The notes under the pieces: model-generated
What the model was told of the DNA's origin: nothing
The model's input: the letters and a program-made list of their open reading frames with translations, nothing else
The model's database searches: none
Program-made: the position numbers and the translations under genes
Assembly: GCA_945877365.1 (NCBI GenBank)
Contig: CAMCRV010000015.1
Location: forward strand, 1-55,354
From: an uncultured Clostridia bacterium
GTDB taxonomy: Bacteria; Bacillota; Clostridia; Oscillospirales; Oscillospiraceae
Reading direction: 5' to 3'
Length of the DNA: 55,354 nucleotides
Shown here: piece by piece, positions 8,555 through 17,780 of the stretch
Position numbering within the stretch: the first letter of the stretch is position 1
How the letters are laid out: every line of letters starts with the position of its first letter

Positions 8555-10543
8555 GTGGCCAAGTATACTTACCCCCACTGCCCGGAATGTGACACCGTGG
8601 AGGACTGGTTCGGCATCCGCCTGCCTGACCCCTACGCCTGGCTCCGGGACGGAAAAGATCCCAGGGTTCTGGACTTTGTAGCCCGGGAGAACGCCTGCAC
8701 CGATGCCTTCTTCCCGGCAGAGGATCTCCGGGCGATGATTGCGGAGCTGAAAGCCCGCGCCGTAAAGCCGCTGCCCACGGGCATCACCCCCTGGAAGGAC
8801 GGCTATATCGGCACCATGCGGGAAAACGGCGATTACCGGCTTTACAGGCTGGATGCCGGTTTCAGGGCAACGGAGGAGCTGCCCCGGGCAGAGGAGCTGA
8901 ACGGCCTTCCCCTTTTCCGGGCAGAGGCCTGCCCCGCAGATCCGGACATCCTGGCCATGATGATCCAGTATCCCGGCGCCGCACGCCCCTGCCTGGCGGT
9001 GTGCCGCGTGTCCACCCGGGAAGTGCTTCGGGTATTCCCCAGCCTGTTCAGCTTCTGCTGGTGCAGCGGCGACGGGTGCGTCTATTATTCCTCCACTCAG
9101 TCCGACCCCGTCACCCAGCAGAGCCATTCCGTCTTCTTCAAGTACGACCCCGCCACAGATTCCAGCACGACGGTGTATGAGGACGACAGCTACTGCATTT
9201 TTGGTGAGGTTCATGCCTCCCGGGACGGCAGGTTTGTCCTTGCCGAGGTCTGTCTGGACTACGCCCACGCCCGGTGGGTGGCCATCGACAACAACGGCAG
9301 CTGCACCCTGCTGAACACCCAGCCCGTGGAGTGGCACTATCTGGACTCTGTGGATGGAAAGCACTGCTTCATCACCCTCAGCGAGGCCGAGCGGGGCGCC
9401 GTTATCGCCGTCTGCGGCCGGGAGCGCACCACCATTCTGCCGGAAAGCGCGCTGGTTCTCTGCGAGGGCTTCAGCGTGGCAGGGCAGCTGTATGTCATCG
9501 CCATGGAGGATGTCAGCAGCCGCCTGATCCGGGTCAGCGACGGCAGCCGGATTCCCCTGCCCAGCCCTCACGGCGCCCTGAGCTGCACCGGACGGACTGA
9601 CGCCGGCGTGCTTCTGGCATTTGAATCCTTCGTGGATGCCCCAAGGATTCTTCTGTTCACAGGGGATACCCTCAGCCCGGTGCTGCTGTCTGACGATACC
9701 ACCCACCCCGACCTGGTGGTGGAGCAGCACTTCGCCCCCTCCGCCCAGGACAACACCCCCATTCCCTATTACCTTGTCCGCCGGAAGGATGTTCAGCCCG
9801 ACGGTACCAACCCCACCTTTATGCACGCCTACGGCGGCTATAATGTGGGTCTGACTCCCCAGTACACCGAGGCCATCAGCGGCCTGCAGGTGGCCCGCTG
9901 GGCAGAAAACGGCGGCATCTATATCCAGTGCACCCTCCGGGGCGGCAGCGAGTACGGTCCCCGGTGGCATGAGGACGGCATGATGATGAACAAGCGTCAC
10001 TGCTATGAGGACTTCATCGGCGTTGCCCAGGAGATTCTCCGGCAGGGCTGGACCCGTCCGGAAAAGCTGGCCATCTGCGGCTGCTCCAACGGCGGATTGC
10101 TGATGTCCGCTCTGGTGACCATGCGGCCGGAGCTGTGGGGCTGTGTTCTGGATTCCGTCCCCCACACCGACATGATTCACTTTGTGGAGGACGACCGGGG
10201 TCCCATGTACATCACGGAATACGGAAACCCCAGAGAAAGCCGGGAGATGTTTGAATATCTGCTGAGCTACTCCCCCTATCACCATGTGCAGGAGCGGGCG
10301 TATCCGCCGGTGTACATCCAGACCGGCGAGCTGGACAACAATGTTCCTCCCTACCACGGGAAGAAGTTTGCCGCCCGGATGCAGAAGGCCAACCGCAGCG
10401 AAAACCCCATTCTCCTGCGGGTTCTGGCAGAGGGCAGCCACGACCGAGGCAAGGGGGAGGTCTACTGGCAGACCATTGCCGAAATGCACCTGTTCCTGAA
10501 ATATGCCATGGCGGGCAAAATGCCTTCCCCCGATTCCAAATAA
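8555..10543 (+). CDS. Prolyl oligopeptidase family serine peptidase (S9A)
   Basis: Cytosolic endopeptidase expected to cleave short peptides after proline. The N terminus carries the S9A signature DPYAWLRD, followed by a beta-propeller of about 370 residues that screens substrates. The C-terminal alpha/beta-hydrolase domain has the catalytic triad: Ser511 in GCSNGG, Asp594 in GELDNNVPP and His629 in GSHDRG. Length (662 aa) matches the family. There is no signal peptide. It starts with GTG, supported by AAGGAGG about 10 bases upstream, inside the end of the preceding gene. Last gene of the amidohydrolase operon. Confidence 0.92.
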   Translation: MAKYTYPHCPECDTVEDWFGIRLPDPYAWLRDGKDPRVLDFVARENACTDAFFPAEDLRAMIAELKARAVKPLPTGITPWKDGYIGTMRENGDYRLYRLDAGFRATEELPRAEELNGLPLFRAEACPADPDILAMMIQYPGAARPCLAVCRVSTREVLRVFPSLFSFCWCSGDGCVYYSSTQSDPVTQQSHSVFFKYDPATDSSTTVYEDDSYCIFGEVHASRDGRFVLAEVCLDYAHARWVAIDNNGSCTLLNTQPVEWHYLDSVDGKHCFITLSEAERGAVIAVCGRERTTILPESALVLCEGFSVAGQLYVIAMEDVSSRLIRVSDGSRIPLPSPHGALSCTGRTDAGVLLAFESFVDAPRILLFTGDTLSPVLLSDDTTHPDLVVEQHFAPSAQDNTPIPYYLVRRKDVQPDGTNPTFMHAYGGYNVGLTPQYTEAISGLQVARWAENGGIYIQCTLRGGSEYGPRWHEDGMMMNKRHCYEDFIGVAQEILRQGWTRPEKLAICGCSNGGLLMSALVTMRPELWGCVLDSVPHTDMIHFVEDDRGPMYITEYGNPRESREMFEYLLSYSPYHHVQERAYPPVYIQTGELDNNVPPYHGKKFAARMQKANRSENPILLRVLAEGSHDRGKGEVYWQTIAEMHLFLKYAMAGKMPSPDSK

Positions 10544-10546
10544 GCA

Positions 10547-10582
10547 AAAAATGCTGCAGCCGAAACCGGCTGCAGCATTTTT
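10547..10582. terminator. Bidirectional terminator between convergent peptidase genes
   Basis: Perfect 16-bp stem AAAAATGCTGCAGCCG/CGGCTGCAGCATTTTT with AAAC loop. The A and T tracts make it work on both strands for the S9A and S9C genes that end on either side. Confidence 0.92.
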
Positions 10583-10583
10583 A

Positions 10584-12392
10584 TCAGAATTTCATATACT
10601 TTTTCAGGAAAGCCGCCATCCGGGGGTAGCAATCCAGCTGGTTTTTCAGCTTGGTGATGCCATGACCCTCGTCCTCGTAGCAGAGGTACTCCACGGTGTG
10701 CCCCTTCCGGCGAAGGGTATCCACCACCTGCTCCGCCTCCTCGGCGGGAACCCGGGGGTCATTGCGGCCCTGAACCACCATCAGGGGAGCCTGAATGTCA
10801 TCGATTTTGGCAATGGGGGAAACCTCTCTGAGAATCTGGCGGTGGTGGGCAAGAGAGCCATACTCCGTCTCCCGGTGTGCCCGGCGGTACTCTGCCGTGT
10901 TCTCCAGGAAGGTCTCCAGATTGTACATTCCCACGGTGTCGATGGCGCAGCACCACAGATCCGGCAGCCGGGTGGCGCAGGACAGGGTCATAAAGCCGCC
11001 GTAGCTCATGCCGGTGACGGCCAGACGGGATGCGTCCGCAATCCCCTCCTGCACCAGATGTTCCACAAGGCTGGCAATATCCTTCACGCTGTCCAGCCGC
11101 TTTTCCACATCGTCCAGATGGGTGTAGGTGTAGCCATAGCCGGTGGAGCCCCGGACATTGGGGGCGGCAACGGCGATGCCCTCACTCACCAGATACTGGA
11201 TGAAGGGGGCGAAGGTGGGCAGCTCCTGTCCCTCGGGGCCGCCATGGATTTCCACCACCAGAGGCATATTCTTCGGCTCCACGCCCTTGGGCACATACAG
11301 CCAGAAGGGCACCTCCAGCCCGTCAAAGCTGCGGTAGTGGTGCAGCTCCGGCTCGGTGAGGTCGTCGGAGGTCAGTCCATGCATATCGGCGGTGGTGACT
11401 GCCCGGACGCTGTCCTGATCCAGATCCAGCAGCCAGACGCTCTCCGGGCGCTTGCCGCTGTTCAGGGTGAACAGCAGACGGTGACCCGTGGGGGACCAGT
11501 TCACGGCGCCGTAGGCACTGACCACGCCCTTGGGGGGCTGGGGTGCATTGACCCATGCCTTCTGCACCAGGTCGTAGATGTGCAGCGTGTAGTAGCCGTC
11601 CTCGTTGACGGTCATGGCCAGATAGCGGTTGTCGGCGGACACCCCCAGTGCATCCACCTCCCAGTCGAAGGCGAAGCACTTCTCCATGGTTGCAGAGGCA
11701 ATGTCATAGTAGGCAACATAGGGGAACTCCGCATCCCGGTCGGTGATGAGGTAGAAGCCGGCGCTGTCCGGCCGCCAGGCCGGGTTGGTCTCGGCGGAAA
11801 CCCGCTGGTCGGCAGGCACCCGGACGGCCTGGGCAGTGGTGAGATCCACCATCCACAGGGCATTGTCTGAGGTGCCCAGCAGCTTGTTGTACAGCATATA
11901 CCGTCCGTTGGGGGACAGAGCATCCCCGGCAGGCCAGTTGTAGTGGTCGCTGTTGCGCAGCACCATGGTCTTTTCGCCGGTGGCAACATCGCAGGTCCAG
12001 ATGTCAAAGGTCTCCGGGGTGCGGCTGTTGCAGGCATAGCTCAGGGTACGGCCGTCGGGGGACAGGCCGCCCAGAAAATGCCGGGCTTCCGGGGTGTTTG
12101 TGAGATCCCGGGGCTCCCGGGCATCCTTTTCCAGCAGGTAGATCTGCTCGTGCTCGTTTCCGCCCTTGTCCATGCAGAACAGGATGCTGCCGCTCTCCGG
12201 GCAGCCCTTGATATTCCAGATCCGGTCGTTGCCAAAGGTGCGCTGACGCTCTTCCCCAGTGGCAAGATCCAGCTGCCAGACTCTGGGGCCGCCGTCGCCC
12301 ACCCGGACGAAGGCAATGGTATTCTCTCCCACCCAGACCGCGCTGCGGGCGGAGCCGGTGCGGAGCAGAGATTCCAGCTTGTTCATATTCAA
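10584..12392 (-). CDS. S9 family peptidase (dipeptidyl-aminopeptidase/acylaminoacyl-peptidase type)
   Basis: Serine exopeptidase of the S9C/DPP-like group, 602 aa. Residues 1 to about 350 are WD/TolB-like propeller repeats (several SPDG/SPNG/SPTG blades). The hydrolase domain carries Ser463 in GMSYGG, Asp545 in GRNDPRVP and His577 in DEGHGITK. No signal peptide, so intracellular. It lies 9 bp after the M14 carboxypeptidase and is the last gene of the minus-strand transporter-peptidase operon, so imported oligopeptides are probably trimmed by it. Whether it releases dipeptides, acyl-amino acids or single residues cannot be told from sequence. Confidence 0.9.
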   Translation of the reverse strand: MNMNKLESLLRTGSARSAVWVGENTIAFVRVGDGGPRVWQLDLATGEERQRTFGNDRIWNIKGCPESGSILFCMDKGGNEHEQIYLLEKDAREPRDLTNTPEARHFLGGLSPDGRTLSYACNSRTPETFDIWTCDVATGEKTMVLRNSDHYNWPAGDALSPNGRYMLYNKLLGTSDNALWMVDLTTAQAVRVPADQRVSAETNPAWRPDSAGFYLITDRDAEFPYVAYYDIASATMEKCFAFDWEVDALGVSADNRYLAMTVNEDGYYTLHIYDLVQKAWVNAPQPPKGVVSAYGAVNWSPTGHRLLFTLNSGKRPESVWLLDLDQDSVRAVTTADMHGLTSDDLTEPELHHYRSFDGLEVPFWLYVPKGVEPKNMPLVVEIHGGPEGQELPTFAPFIQYLVSEGIAVAAPNVRGSTGYGYTYTHLDDVEKRLDSVKDIASLVEHLVQEGIADASRLAVTGMSYGGFMTLSCATRLPDLWCCAIDTVGMYNLETFLENTAEYRRAHRETEYGSLAHHRQILREVSPIAKIDDIQAPLMVVQGRNDPRVPAEEAEQVVDTLRRKGHTVEYLCYEDEGHGITKLKNQLDCYPRMAAFLKKYMKF

Positions 12393-12401
12393 ATCGTTCC
12401 T

Positions 12402-13808
12402 TTACTTCAGATCTACAGGGTGATCGTGGAGATACTGACCCACCAGCAGGCCGCACTCCAGCTGAATGGAGACCAGCTTCCGAATGGGAACCACCTCATA
12501 GTCGATCTCCTGCTCCAGCAGGTCGGTGAGCTCCTTGTGGTGGACAATGGCAATGTCCCTTGCCTTCTCCAGGGCGGCCTTCTTCTCCGGGTTCACTTCC
12601 CCGGCCTTCTCCATGGCCTCCAGCTCATATTCGTTGGCACGGATCAGCATACCGTAGGACAGGGACTTATAGAACCGGGACATCAGCAGATTGTCAAACT
12701 CCTCTGCCACGGTGGCGGTCTTGGCAAACTCCGGGTCGGTGTTTACCATATTCCGGGTAGCCTCGTCGCTGCGGGACTCCGTAAAGGCATCCAGCGCCAG
12801 CTTGAAGGGATTCAGGGGGGCAAAATACTGCCGGGAGATGGCCATGGTATCCAGAATGTAGCGGTTGCTCTCCTGATTGGTGTCCAGACTCTTCAGCACA
12901 GCCTCCCGCCGGGTCATGGTGCCGTCGGACTTGTCCATGATCCGCTTGTCATAGAAGTAGGGCAGCTCGGTCAGCAGGGTGAAGCTGCCGTGACGGGTGC
13001 GGGCGTAGGACTCGGAGTTGTTGCCCACCTTGAAATGGGCACCCACATCCGTTCCCTCCGGGGAGAACTTCTCAATGTAGTCGTACTCCTGCTCGATGCC
13101 CAGGCTCTGGTAGATGGCGGGGGCAAAGGGGACACAGTAGGGCGCCTCGGGCTCCCCCAGATTCAGGGGCACCTGAACCCGGTTGGCTGCAGCGTACATA
13201 TCGTCATACAGCTCCGGCAGCTGTCCGGACATATACCAGTACACGCCGCCGAAGCCGGCATTGTGCAGGGAATAGATGAAGGTGGGCTTGACCTCATCGA
13301 TGAGGGCCATCATGGCCTCTGCCTCGGGAATGGTGTCATGGAAGTGCAGGCCCTTGTAATCCACAGGGAAGGTCCAGTCCACCTGACGGTGGCCGGCGGG
13401 CCGGAAGAAGTTCCGGGAATAGTTGTAGATGCTGTAGGGTCCCTTCAGCCACTTCTCGTTCAGCTTCAGGCCGTCGGCATCCCATGCCTTCACCACATAC
13501 CAGGTGTAGTCCAGCTCATCCCGGAGTGCCTTGTTTTTCGCCAGGTTCTCGGTGAAGTATTCCAGCATCATGGTGCCGATGGGCTCATTGGGGTGGGGGC
13601 AGCCGAACATCAGGGCGTTCTTGGAGCCGTTACCGATCTTCAGGCACAGCAGCGGATAGTCGTCCTTGGTGCGTCCCATCTCAAAGATGCTCACCACATC
13701 CGGGTACTTCTCCGCCAGCGCGCGGGAACTGGCGTCCAGCTCCTCAAGCGTCAGGAATGTCTTGTAATCGGGAATCTTGTTCAGCAGCTCGGTAAAAATC
13801 GGATTCAC
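12402..13808 (-). CDS. M14 family zinc carboxypeptidase
   Basis: Metallocarboxypeptidase-like protein of 468 aa. The HxxE metal motif is His72-Pro-Asn-Glu75, the third zinc ligand is His182 (SLHNAGFG) and the catalytic Glu is Glu281 (LLTELPYF), with normal M14 spacing. A helical C-terminal extension of about 150 residues is of unknown role. There is no signal peptide, so it should act in the cytosol. Start is GTG with AGGAGGG about 9 bases upstream. It follows the oligopeptide transporter genes after a 317-bp hairpin-rich gap and precedes the S9C peptidase by 9 bp. Could also be a deacylase or amidase, which some M14 members are. Confidence 0.87.
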   Translation of the reverse strand: MNPIFTELLNKIPDYKTFLTLEELDASSRALAEKYPDVVSIFEMGRTKDDYPLLCLKIGNGSKNALMFGCPHPNEPIGTMMLEYFTENLAKNKALRDELDYTWYVVKAWDADGLKLNEKWLKGPYSIYNYSRNFFRPAGHRQVDWTFPVDYKGLHFHDTIPEAEAMMALIDEVKPTFIYSLHNAGFGGVYWYMSGQLPELYDDMYAAANRVQVPLNLGEPEAPYCVPFAPAIYQSLGIEQEYDYIEKFSPEGTDVGAHFKVGNNSESYARTRHGSFTLLTELPYFYDKRIMDKSDGTMTRREAVLKSLDTNQESNRYILDTMAISRQYFAPLNPFKLALDAFTESRSDEATRNMVNTDPEFAKTATVAEEFDNLLMSRFYKSLSYGMLIRANEYELEAMEKAGEVNPEKKAALEKARDIAIVHHKELTDLLEQEIDYEVVPIRKLVSIQLECGLLVGQYLHDHPVDLK

Positions 13809-13883
13809 AGTGTTTCACCCTCCTGTCAGAGTTATTTATCCCGGAATTTGCAGAAAAATCCGGGTTTTTCCGGTTTTGGCTAC

Positions 13884-14080
13884 AATTATAGGGCACACTT
13901 TCGCGTGCCCTATAATTTTATACTGATATTCAATTAAAAACTTTAATTCGTTAGAATTGAAGTTTTTAATATGAAGATCATAATGAGACGGGTTTCCATG
14001 GTTTTCTATCTCGAAAACCATGGAAACGACAACGCCGTTAGGCGGTGTCATCCTGATAAAACTTTATAGTTTTATCAGGA
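13884..14080. repeat. Array of five consecutive stem-loops between transporter and peptidase genes
   Basis: AT-rich 200 bp, unlike its GC-rich surroundings. Stems: 13884-13896/13905-13917 (13 bp, perfect); 13933-13949/13954-13970 (17 bp, one G-U); 13992-14006/14013-14027 (15 bp, perfect); 14028-14036/14041-14049 (9 bp, one mismatch); 14051-14063/14068-14080 (13 bp, perfect). It lies in the 317-bp gap between the binding-protein stop and the M14 start on the minus strand. None has a long T tract, so mRNA stabilisation or partial termination fits better than full termination. A 71-codon frame across it is probably fortuitous. Confidence 0.8.
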
Positions 14081-14125
14081 AAGAGTATTAGATATCAGAC
14101 AGCTGACGCTGCGCTAGCCTTCGGA

Positions 14126-15748
14126 TTATTCGAAGTAAGCGTAGTTCCAGTCACCCCAGCCCCACTGGCCTGCGCCGTCCTCGGGGGCATTCTTCAGGTT
14201 GGCGGGGCAGACGGTGTAGGAAGCGTAGCCGACCACATTGATGGCGGGTAGCTCCTCGATGATCAGCTTCTGAGCGGCCTTGTACAGCTCGGCACGCTTT
14301 GCGCTGTCGCCGGTGGCAGCAGCCTCGGCGCACAGAGCATCGAACTCAGCATTGCTCCAGCCTGCGTAGTTGGTGTTGGAGCCGGTGCCGTAACGGGTTG
14401 CCAGAGCAGCGGGGTCGGGACCCATGAAGCCGCCCTGAGCCTCCATCATGTAGTTGCCTTCGGGACCCACCTTCTGAGCCCATGCGTTGTACTCGGACAG
14501 GTTCAGCTTGATCTCGATGCCTGCTTCCTTGCAGGAGGCGATGATCAGGTTTGCCATGTCCTGCATACCCTCGAAGACTTCCCACTCGATGCCGCGGACA
14601 TAGTAGCCGTCAGCATCCTTGGTGTAGCCGGCATCCTCCAGAACCTTCTTGGCAGCCTCGATATCCTGAGAGGGGTACACATCGGTGGTGTTGGAGCACC
14701 AGGTGACGCAGGAGGGGTAAGCGCTGTACTCGGGGGGCATGATGTTGGCGTAGACCTTGGCGGAGATGTCCTCACGGTTGATGCACAGGGCAATGGCCTT
14801 ACGGACAGCCAGATCACCGACGATGGGATCGTTCACATTGAAGATGATACGGTAGGGAGAGGGATAGATATCCCGGATCATGCGGTAGTTGGGGTCGGCC
14901 AGCAGCTGGTCAGCATAGGCGCTGGGAACATTCTGCATATAGTCCAGCTCGCCGTTCAGCAGAGCCTGAATTGCGGTGGCGTCATCGGGGATGATGGAGA
15001 AGATGATCTTCTTGATGGCGGGAGCGCCCTCAACATAGTCCTCGTTGGCAACCAGGGTGATATCGGAGCCCTGGGTGTAGCTGCCGTACTTGTAGGGGCC
15101 GGAGGTGACGGGAGTGGTGGAAGCGGGGTTATCCTCCCACTTCTGGCCGTTGTTGAATACATGCTCGGGCAGGATGAAGGTGCCGTACCAGCCGATACGG
15201 GCAACGAAGGACATATCAGCGGTGTTCATATGGAAAACAACCGTCAGGTCGTCCACGACCTCGATGCTGTCCACGATCTGCATGCTGGTGCTGAAGTAGG
15301 TTTCGGGGTGCTCCTTGATGTAGTCGAAGGTATACTTGACATCATCAGCGGTCAGGGGCTCGCCGTCGGACCACTTCAGGCCGTCCTTCAGGTGCCAGGT
15401 GATGGTCAGGGCGTCGTCGGAGACATCCCAGGACTCAGCGGCATCGGGCACGGGGCTCTTGGTGGTGTCCAGCTTGGTCAGGCGGTGGAACATGCACATT
15501 GCAGCGTAGTACAGATTGTCATCGGCTGCAACGGTGGGGTTGAAGCTCATGGGATCGCCGGTGTTGCGGACGATCAGGGTGTCCATGGTGGAGACGGGAG
15601 CAGCAGGAGCGGGGCTTTCGCTGCCGGCTGCTGCGGGAGCATTGGTAGCGGCAGGAGCCTCAGTGCCGCCGTTTCCGCCGCAGGCTGCCAGTGCGGTCAG
15701 GCACAGAGCCATAACCAGGACGAGGGACAGGAACTTCTTCATTTTCAT
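14126..15748 (-). CDS. Oligopeptide ABC transporter, substrate-binding lipoprotein (DppA/OppA-like)
   Basis: Extracytoplasmic family-5 solute-binding protein, 540 aa, which captures peptides and delivers them to the DppBCDF-like permease. The N terminus has a lipoprotein signal ending in LTALAAC, then an Ala/Pro/Gly-rich linker that tethers the domain to the membrane. The body has the family pattern DTTKSPVPDAAESWDVS and LTADDVKYTF. The ATG at 15748 has GGAGG 8 bases upstream; a longer start is less likely. It is the fifth gene of the operon, 31 bp after the OppF-like ATPase. The true ligand could be di- or oligopeptides. Confidence 0.93.
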   Translation of the reverse strand: MKMKKFLSLVLVMALCLTALAACGGNGGTEAPAATNAPAAAGSESPAPAAPVSTMDTLIVRNTGDPMSFNPTVAADDNLYYAAMCMFHRLTKLDTTKSPVPDAAESWDVSDDALTITWHLKDGLKWSDGEPLTADDVKYTFDYIKEHPETYFSTSMQIVDSIEVVDDLTVVFHMNTADMSFVARIGWYGTFILPEHVFNNGQKWEDNPASTTPVTSGPYKYGSYTQGSDITLVANEDYVEGAPAIKKIIFSIIPDDATAIQALLNGELDYMQNVPSAYADQLLADPNYRMIRDIYPSPYRIIFNVNDPIVGDLAVRKAIALCINREDISAKVYANIMPPEYSAYPSCVTWCSNTTDVYPSQDIEAAKKVLEDAGYTKDADGYYVRGIEWEVFEGMQDMANLIIASCKEAGIEIKLNLSEYNAWAQKVGPEGNYMMEAQGGFMGPDPAALATRYGTGSNTNYAGWSNAEFDALCAEAAATGDSAKRAELYKAAQKLIIEELPAINVVGYASYTVCPANLKNAPEDGAGQWGWGDWNYAYFE

Positions 15749-15779
15749 TGGTTTTCCTCCTTTTTTATTGATAGCATGC

Positions 15780-16814
15780 TTAGGCATTGCTATTTGACGG
15801 GTTGCATTTGCCGCAGGCGGCGCAGTTCACCTTGCTGCACACGGCATAGTGGCCATTGCCCAGATCCACAGGCTCGGGATACTTTTGGAAGCATTCCTCG
15901 GTGGCCATATAGCAGCGGGGAGCAAAATAGCAGCCGGGGCCGGGGTTGATGGGCGTGGGGGGCTCGCCTTCGATATTGATCTCCTCCCGGGTCTCGAAGG
16001 GATCCACAGAGGCGCAGTTGGAAATCAGGGCACGGGTATAGGGATGCTGGGGGTTGCGGATCACCTCATCGGCAGAGCCGTACTCCACGATCCGACCCAG
16101 ATACATAACGGCGATGTTGTCGGAAATGTAGCGGGTCAGGGCAATGTCGTGGCTGATAAACACCAGAGCGGCATTGTGATTCCGGGCCAGATCCAGCAGC
16201 ATATTGATGATCTCCGCACGGACGGAGACATCCAGCATGGACACCGGCTCGTCGGCGATGATGAAGCCGGGGTTCAGGAACATAGCGCGGATGATGGAAA
16301 TTCTCTGCAGCTGGCCGCCGCTGAGCTCATGGGGATAGCGGCTCATAATATCCTCTGCCGGGCGAAGGCCGCCGGCCTCCAGAGCCTTGCGGATGATCTC
16401 CAGCCGTTCCTCGGTATCCTTGCCGATATTGTGGTGCTTCAGGGGACGCAGCAGAATCTTCTGGATGGTATCCCGGGGGGTAAAGGTATCGAAGGGATTC
16501 TGGAACACGATCTGCACCTGACGGCGGAAATGCTTGGGATCCTTCTTCAGCATCTGGGCAGTGGAGACACCGTCGATGAGAACATCGCCGCTGGTGGGAT
16601 CCTCCAGGCGAACCAGCAGCCGTCCCAGGGTGGACTTGCCGCAGCCGGATTCTCCGATGACACCCAGAATCTCACCGCGCTGAATGGACAGGCTCACCCC
16701 GTCCACAGCCTTGACCAGAGGCTTCTCCTCGCCGGGCTTGCGGAAGATCTTTCCGTCCTTATGGGGGTAGAATTTCTGAAGCCCCCGGATTTCTACATAA
16801 GCATTATTTTCCAT
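15780..16814 (-). CDS. Oligopeptide ABC transporter ATP-binding protein (DppF/OppF-like)
   Basis: One of two ATPases of the peptide importer. Seen: Walker [10 protein letters not shown], signature LSGGQLQR, Walker [13 protein letters not shown] and H-loop ISHD. The C-terminal oligopeptide-transporter extension has the Cys-bearing motif [14 protein letters not shown] and further Cys pairs at the end, probably binding an Fe-S cluster as in DppD/DppF. The ATG at 16814 has GAGGG 8 bases upstream and overlaps the DppD-like gene by 11 bp; a GTG at 16829 is an alternative. Confidence 0.92.
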   Translation of the reverse strand: MENNAYVEIRGLQKFYPHKDGKIFRKPGEEKPLVKAVDGVSLSIQRGEILGVIGESGCGKSTLGRLLVRLEDPTSGDVLIDGVSTAQMLKKDPKHFRRQVQIVFQNPFDTFTPRDTIQKILLRPLKHHNIGKDTEERLEIIRKALEAGGLRPAEDIMSRYPHELSGGQLQRISIIRAMFLNPGFIIADEPVSMLDVSVRAEIINMLLDLARNHNAALVFISHDIALTRYISDNIAVMYLGRIVEYGSADEVIRNPQHPYTRALISNCASVDPFETREEINIEGEPPTPINPGPGCYFAPRCYMATEECFQKYPEPVDLGNGHYAVCSKVNCAACGKCNPSNSNA

Positions 16815-17778
16815 TCTCTTCACCCTCACACAGCCAGCAGGCAGCGCCGCCGGATTCTCCGGTTTTGAACATGGGAGGCTTTTGGCTGAAGCAGCGCTCC
16901 GTGGCGTGGGGACAACGGGGTGCGAACACGCAGCCCTGGCAGGGCTTGGACAGATCCGGCAGGAATCCGGGAATGGACTCCAGCTTGCGGTTGTCGCCCT
17001 TCAGGGAGGGGAAGGAACGCTGCAGACCCTGGGTATAGGGATGGTGGGGGTGCGTCAGCACATCGGTGACCATGCCGTACTCCATCAGCTCGCCTGCGTA
17101 CATCACCGCCACCTTGTTGCAGGTGGTGGCCACCACGGACATATCATGGGTGATCATGATCCGGGTGGTGGACAGGGTCTTCTCCATCTCCACGATCTCC
17201 CTCAGGATCTGACCCTGGGTCACCACATCCAGAGCGGTGGTGGCCTCGTCGAAGATCAGAAGCTGGGGATGGTGCAGCAGACTGATGGCAATGGCCACAC
17301 GCTGCAGCATACCGCCGCTCATCTCGTGGGGATAGAGGTTATAAACCCGGGGAGGCAGATTCACCAGCTTCAAAAGCTCCATGGCCCGCTCCCGGATCTC
17401 GGCAGAGGATGCCTTGGGATAGTGCACCCGGTAGATATCCTCGATCTGCTGGCGGATGCGGTGGACGGGACTCAGGGCGTTCATGGCCTTCTGGAACACC
17501 ACCGCCAGCTTCACCCAGCGCAGCTCGTTCATCTCCTTTTCGGAGATGGTCAGCAGGTTTTTGCCCTCAAACATGGCCTCACCGGTGATCTCCGTTCCCT
17601 TGGGGTGGAGCCGGAGCAGCGCCATGGCCAGGGTGGACTTGCCGCTGCCGGACTCGCCCACGATGCCCAGAGAGTCGCCCTTGTTGATGGACAGGCTTAC
17701 ATCCCGAACCGCCATGACCCGGCGGCTCTTGTTGACATAGGTGACATTCAGATGATTGACAGACAGAATCGTTTCCAT
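16804..17778 (-). CDS. Oligopeptide ABC transporter ATP-binding protein (DppD/OppD-like)
   Basis: Second ATPase of the peptide importer, 324 aa. Walker A is GESGSGKST, signature MSGGMLQR, Walker B LLIFDEATTALD (Ala where DEPTTALD is usual; the catalytic Glu is kept) and H-loop ITHD. The C-terminal extension carries CQGCVFAPRCPHATERC, the Cys motif of this transporter class. It starts 2 bp after the DppC-like stop and overlaps the DppF-like start, so the genes are translationally coupled. Confidence 0.93.
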   Translation of the reverse strand: METILSVNHLNVTYVNKSRRVMAVRDVSLSINKGDSLGIVGESGSGKSTLAMALLRLHPKGTEITGEAMFEGKNLLTISEKEMNELRWVKLAVVFQKAMNALSPVHRIRQQIEDIYRVHYPKASSAEIRERAMELLKLVNLPPRVYNLYPHEMSGGMLQRVAIAISLLHHPQLLIFDEATTALDVVTQGQILREIVEMEKTLSTTRIMITHDMSVVATTCNKVAVMYAGELMEYGMVTDVLTHPHHPYTQGLQRSFPSLKGDNRKLESIPGFLPDLSKPCQGCVFAPRCPHATERCFSQKPPMFKTGESGGAACWLCEGEENGK

Positions 17779-17780
17779 GA

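Noticed and set aside
13836-14051. 71-codon minus-strand frame across the hairpin array
   Set aside because: No ribosome site, and every stretch is explained by the inverted repeats.
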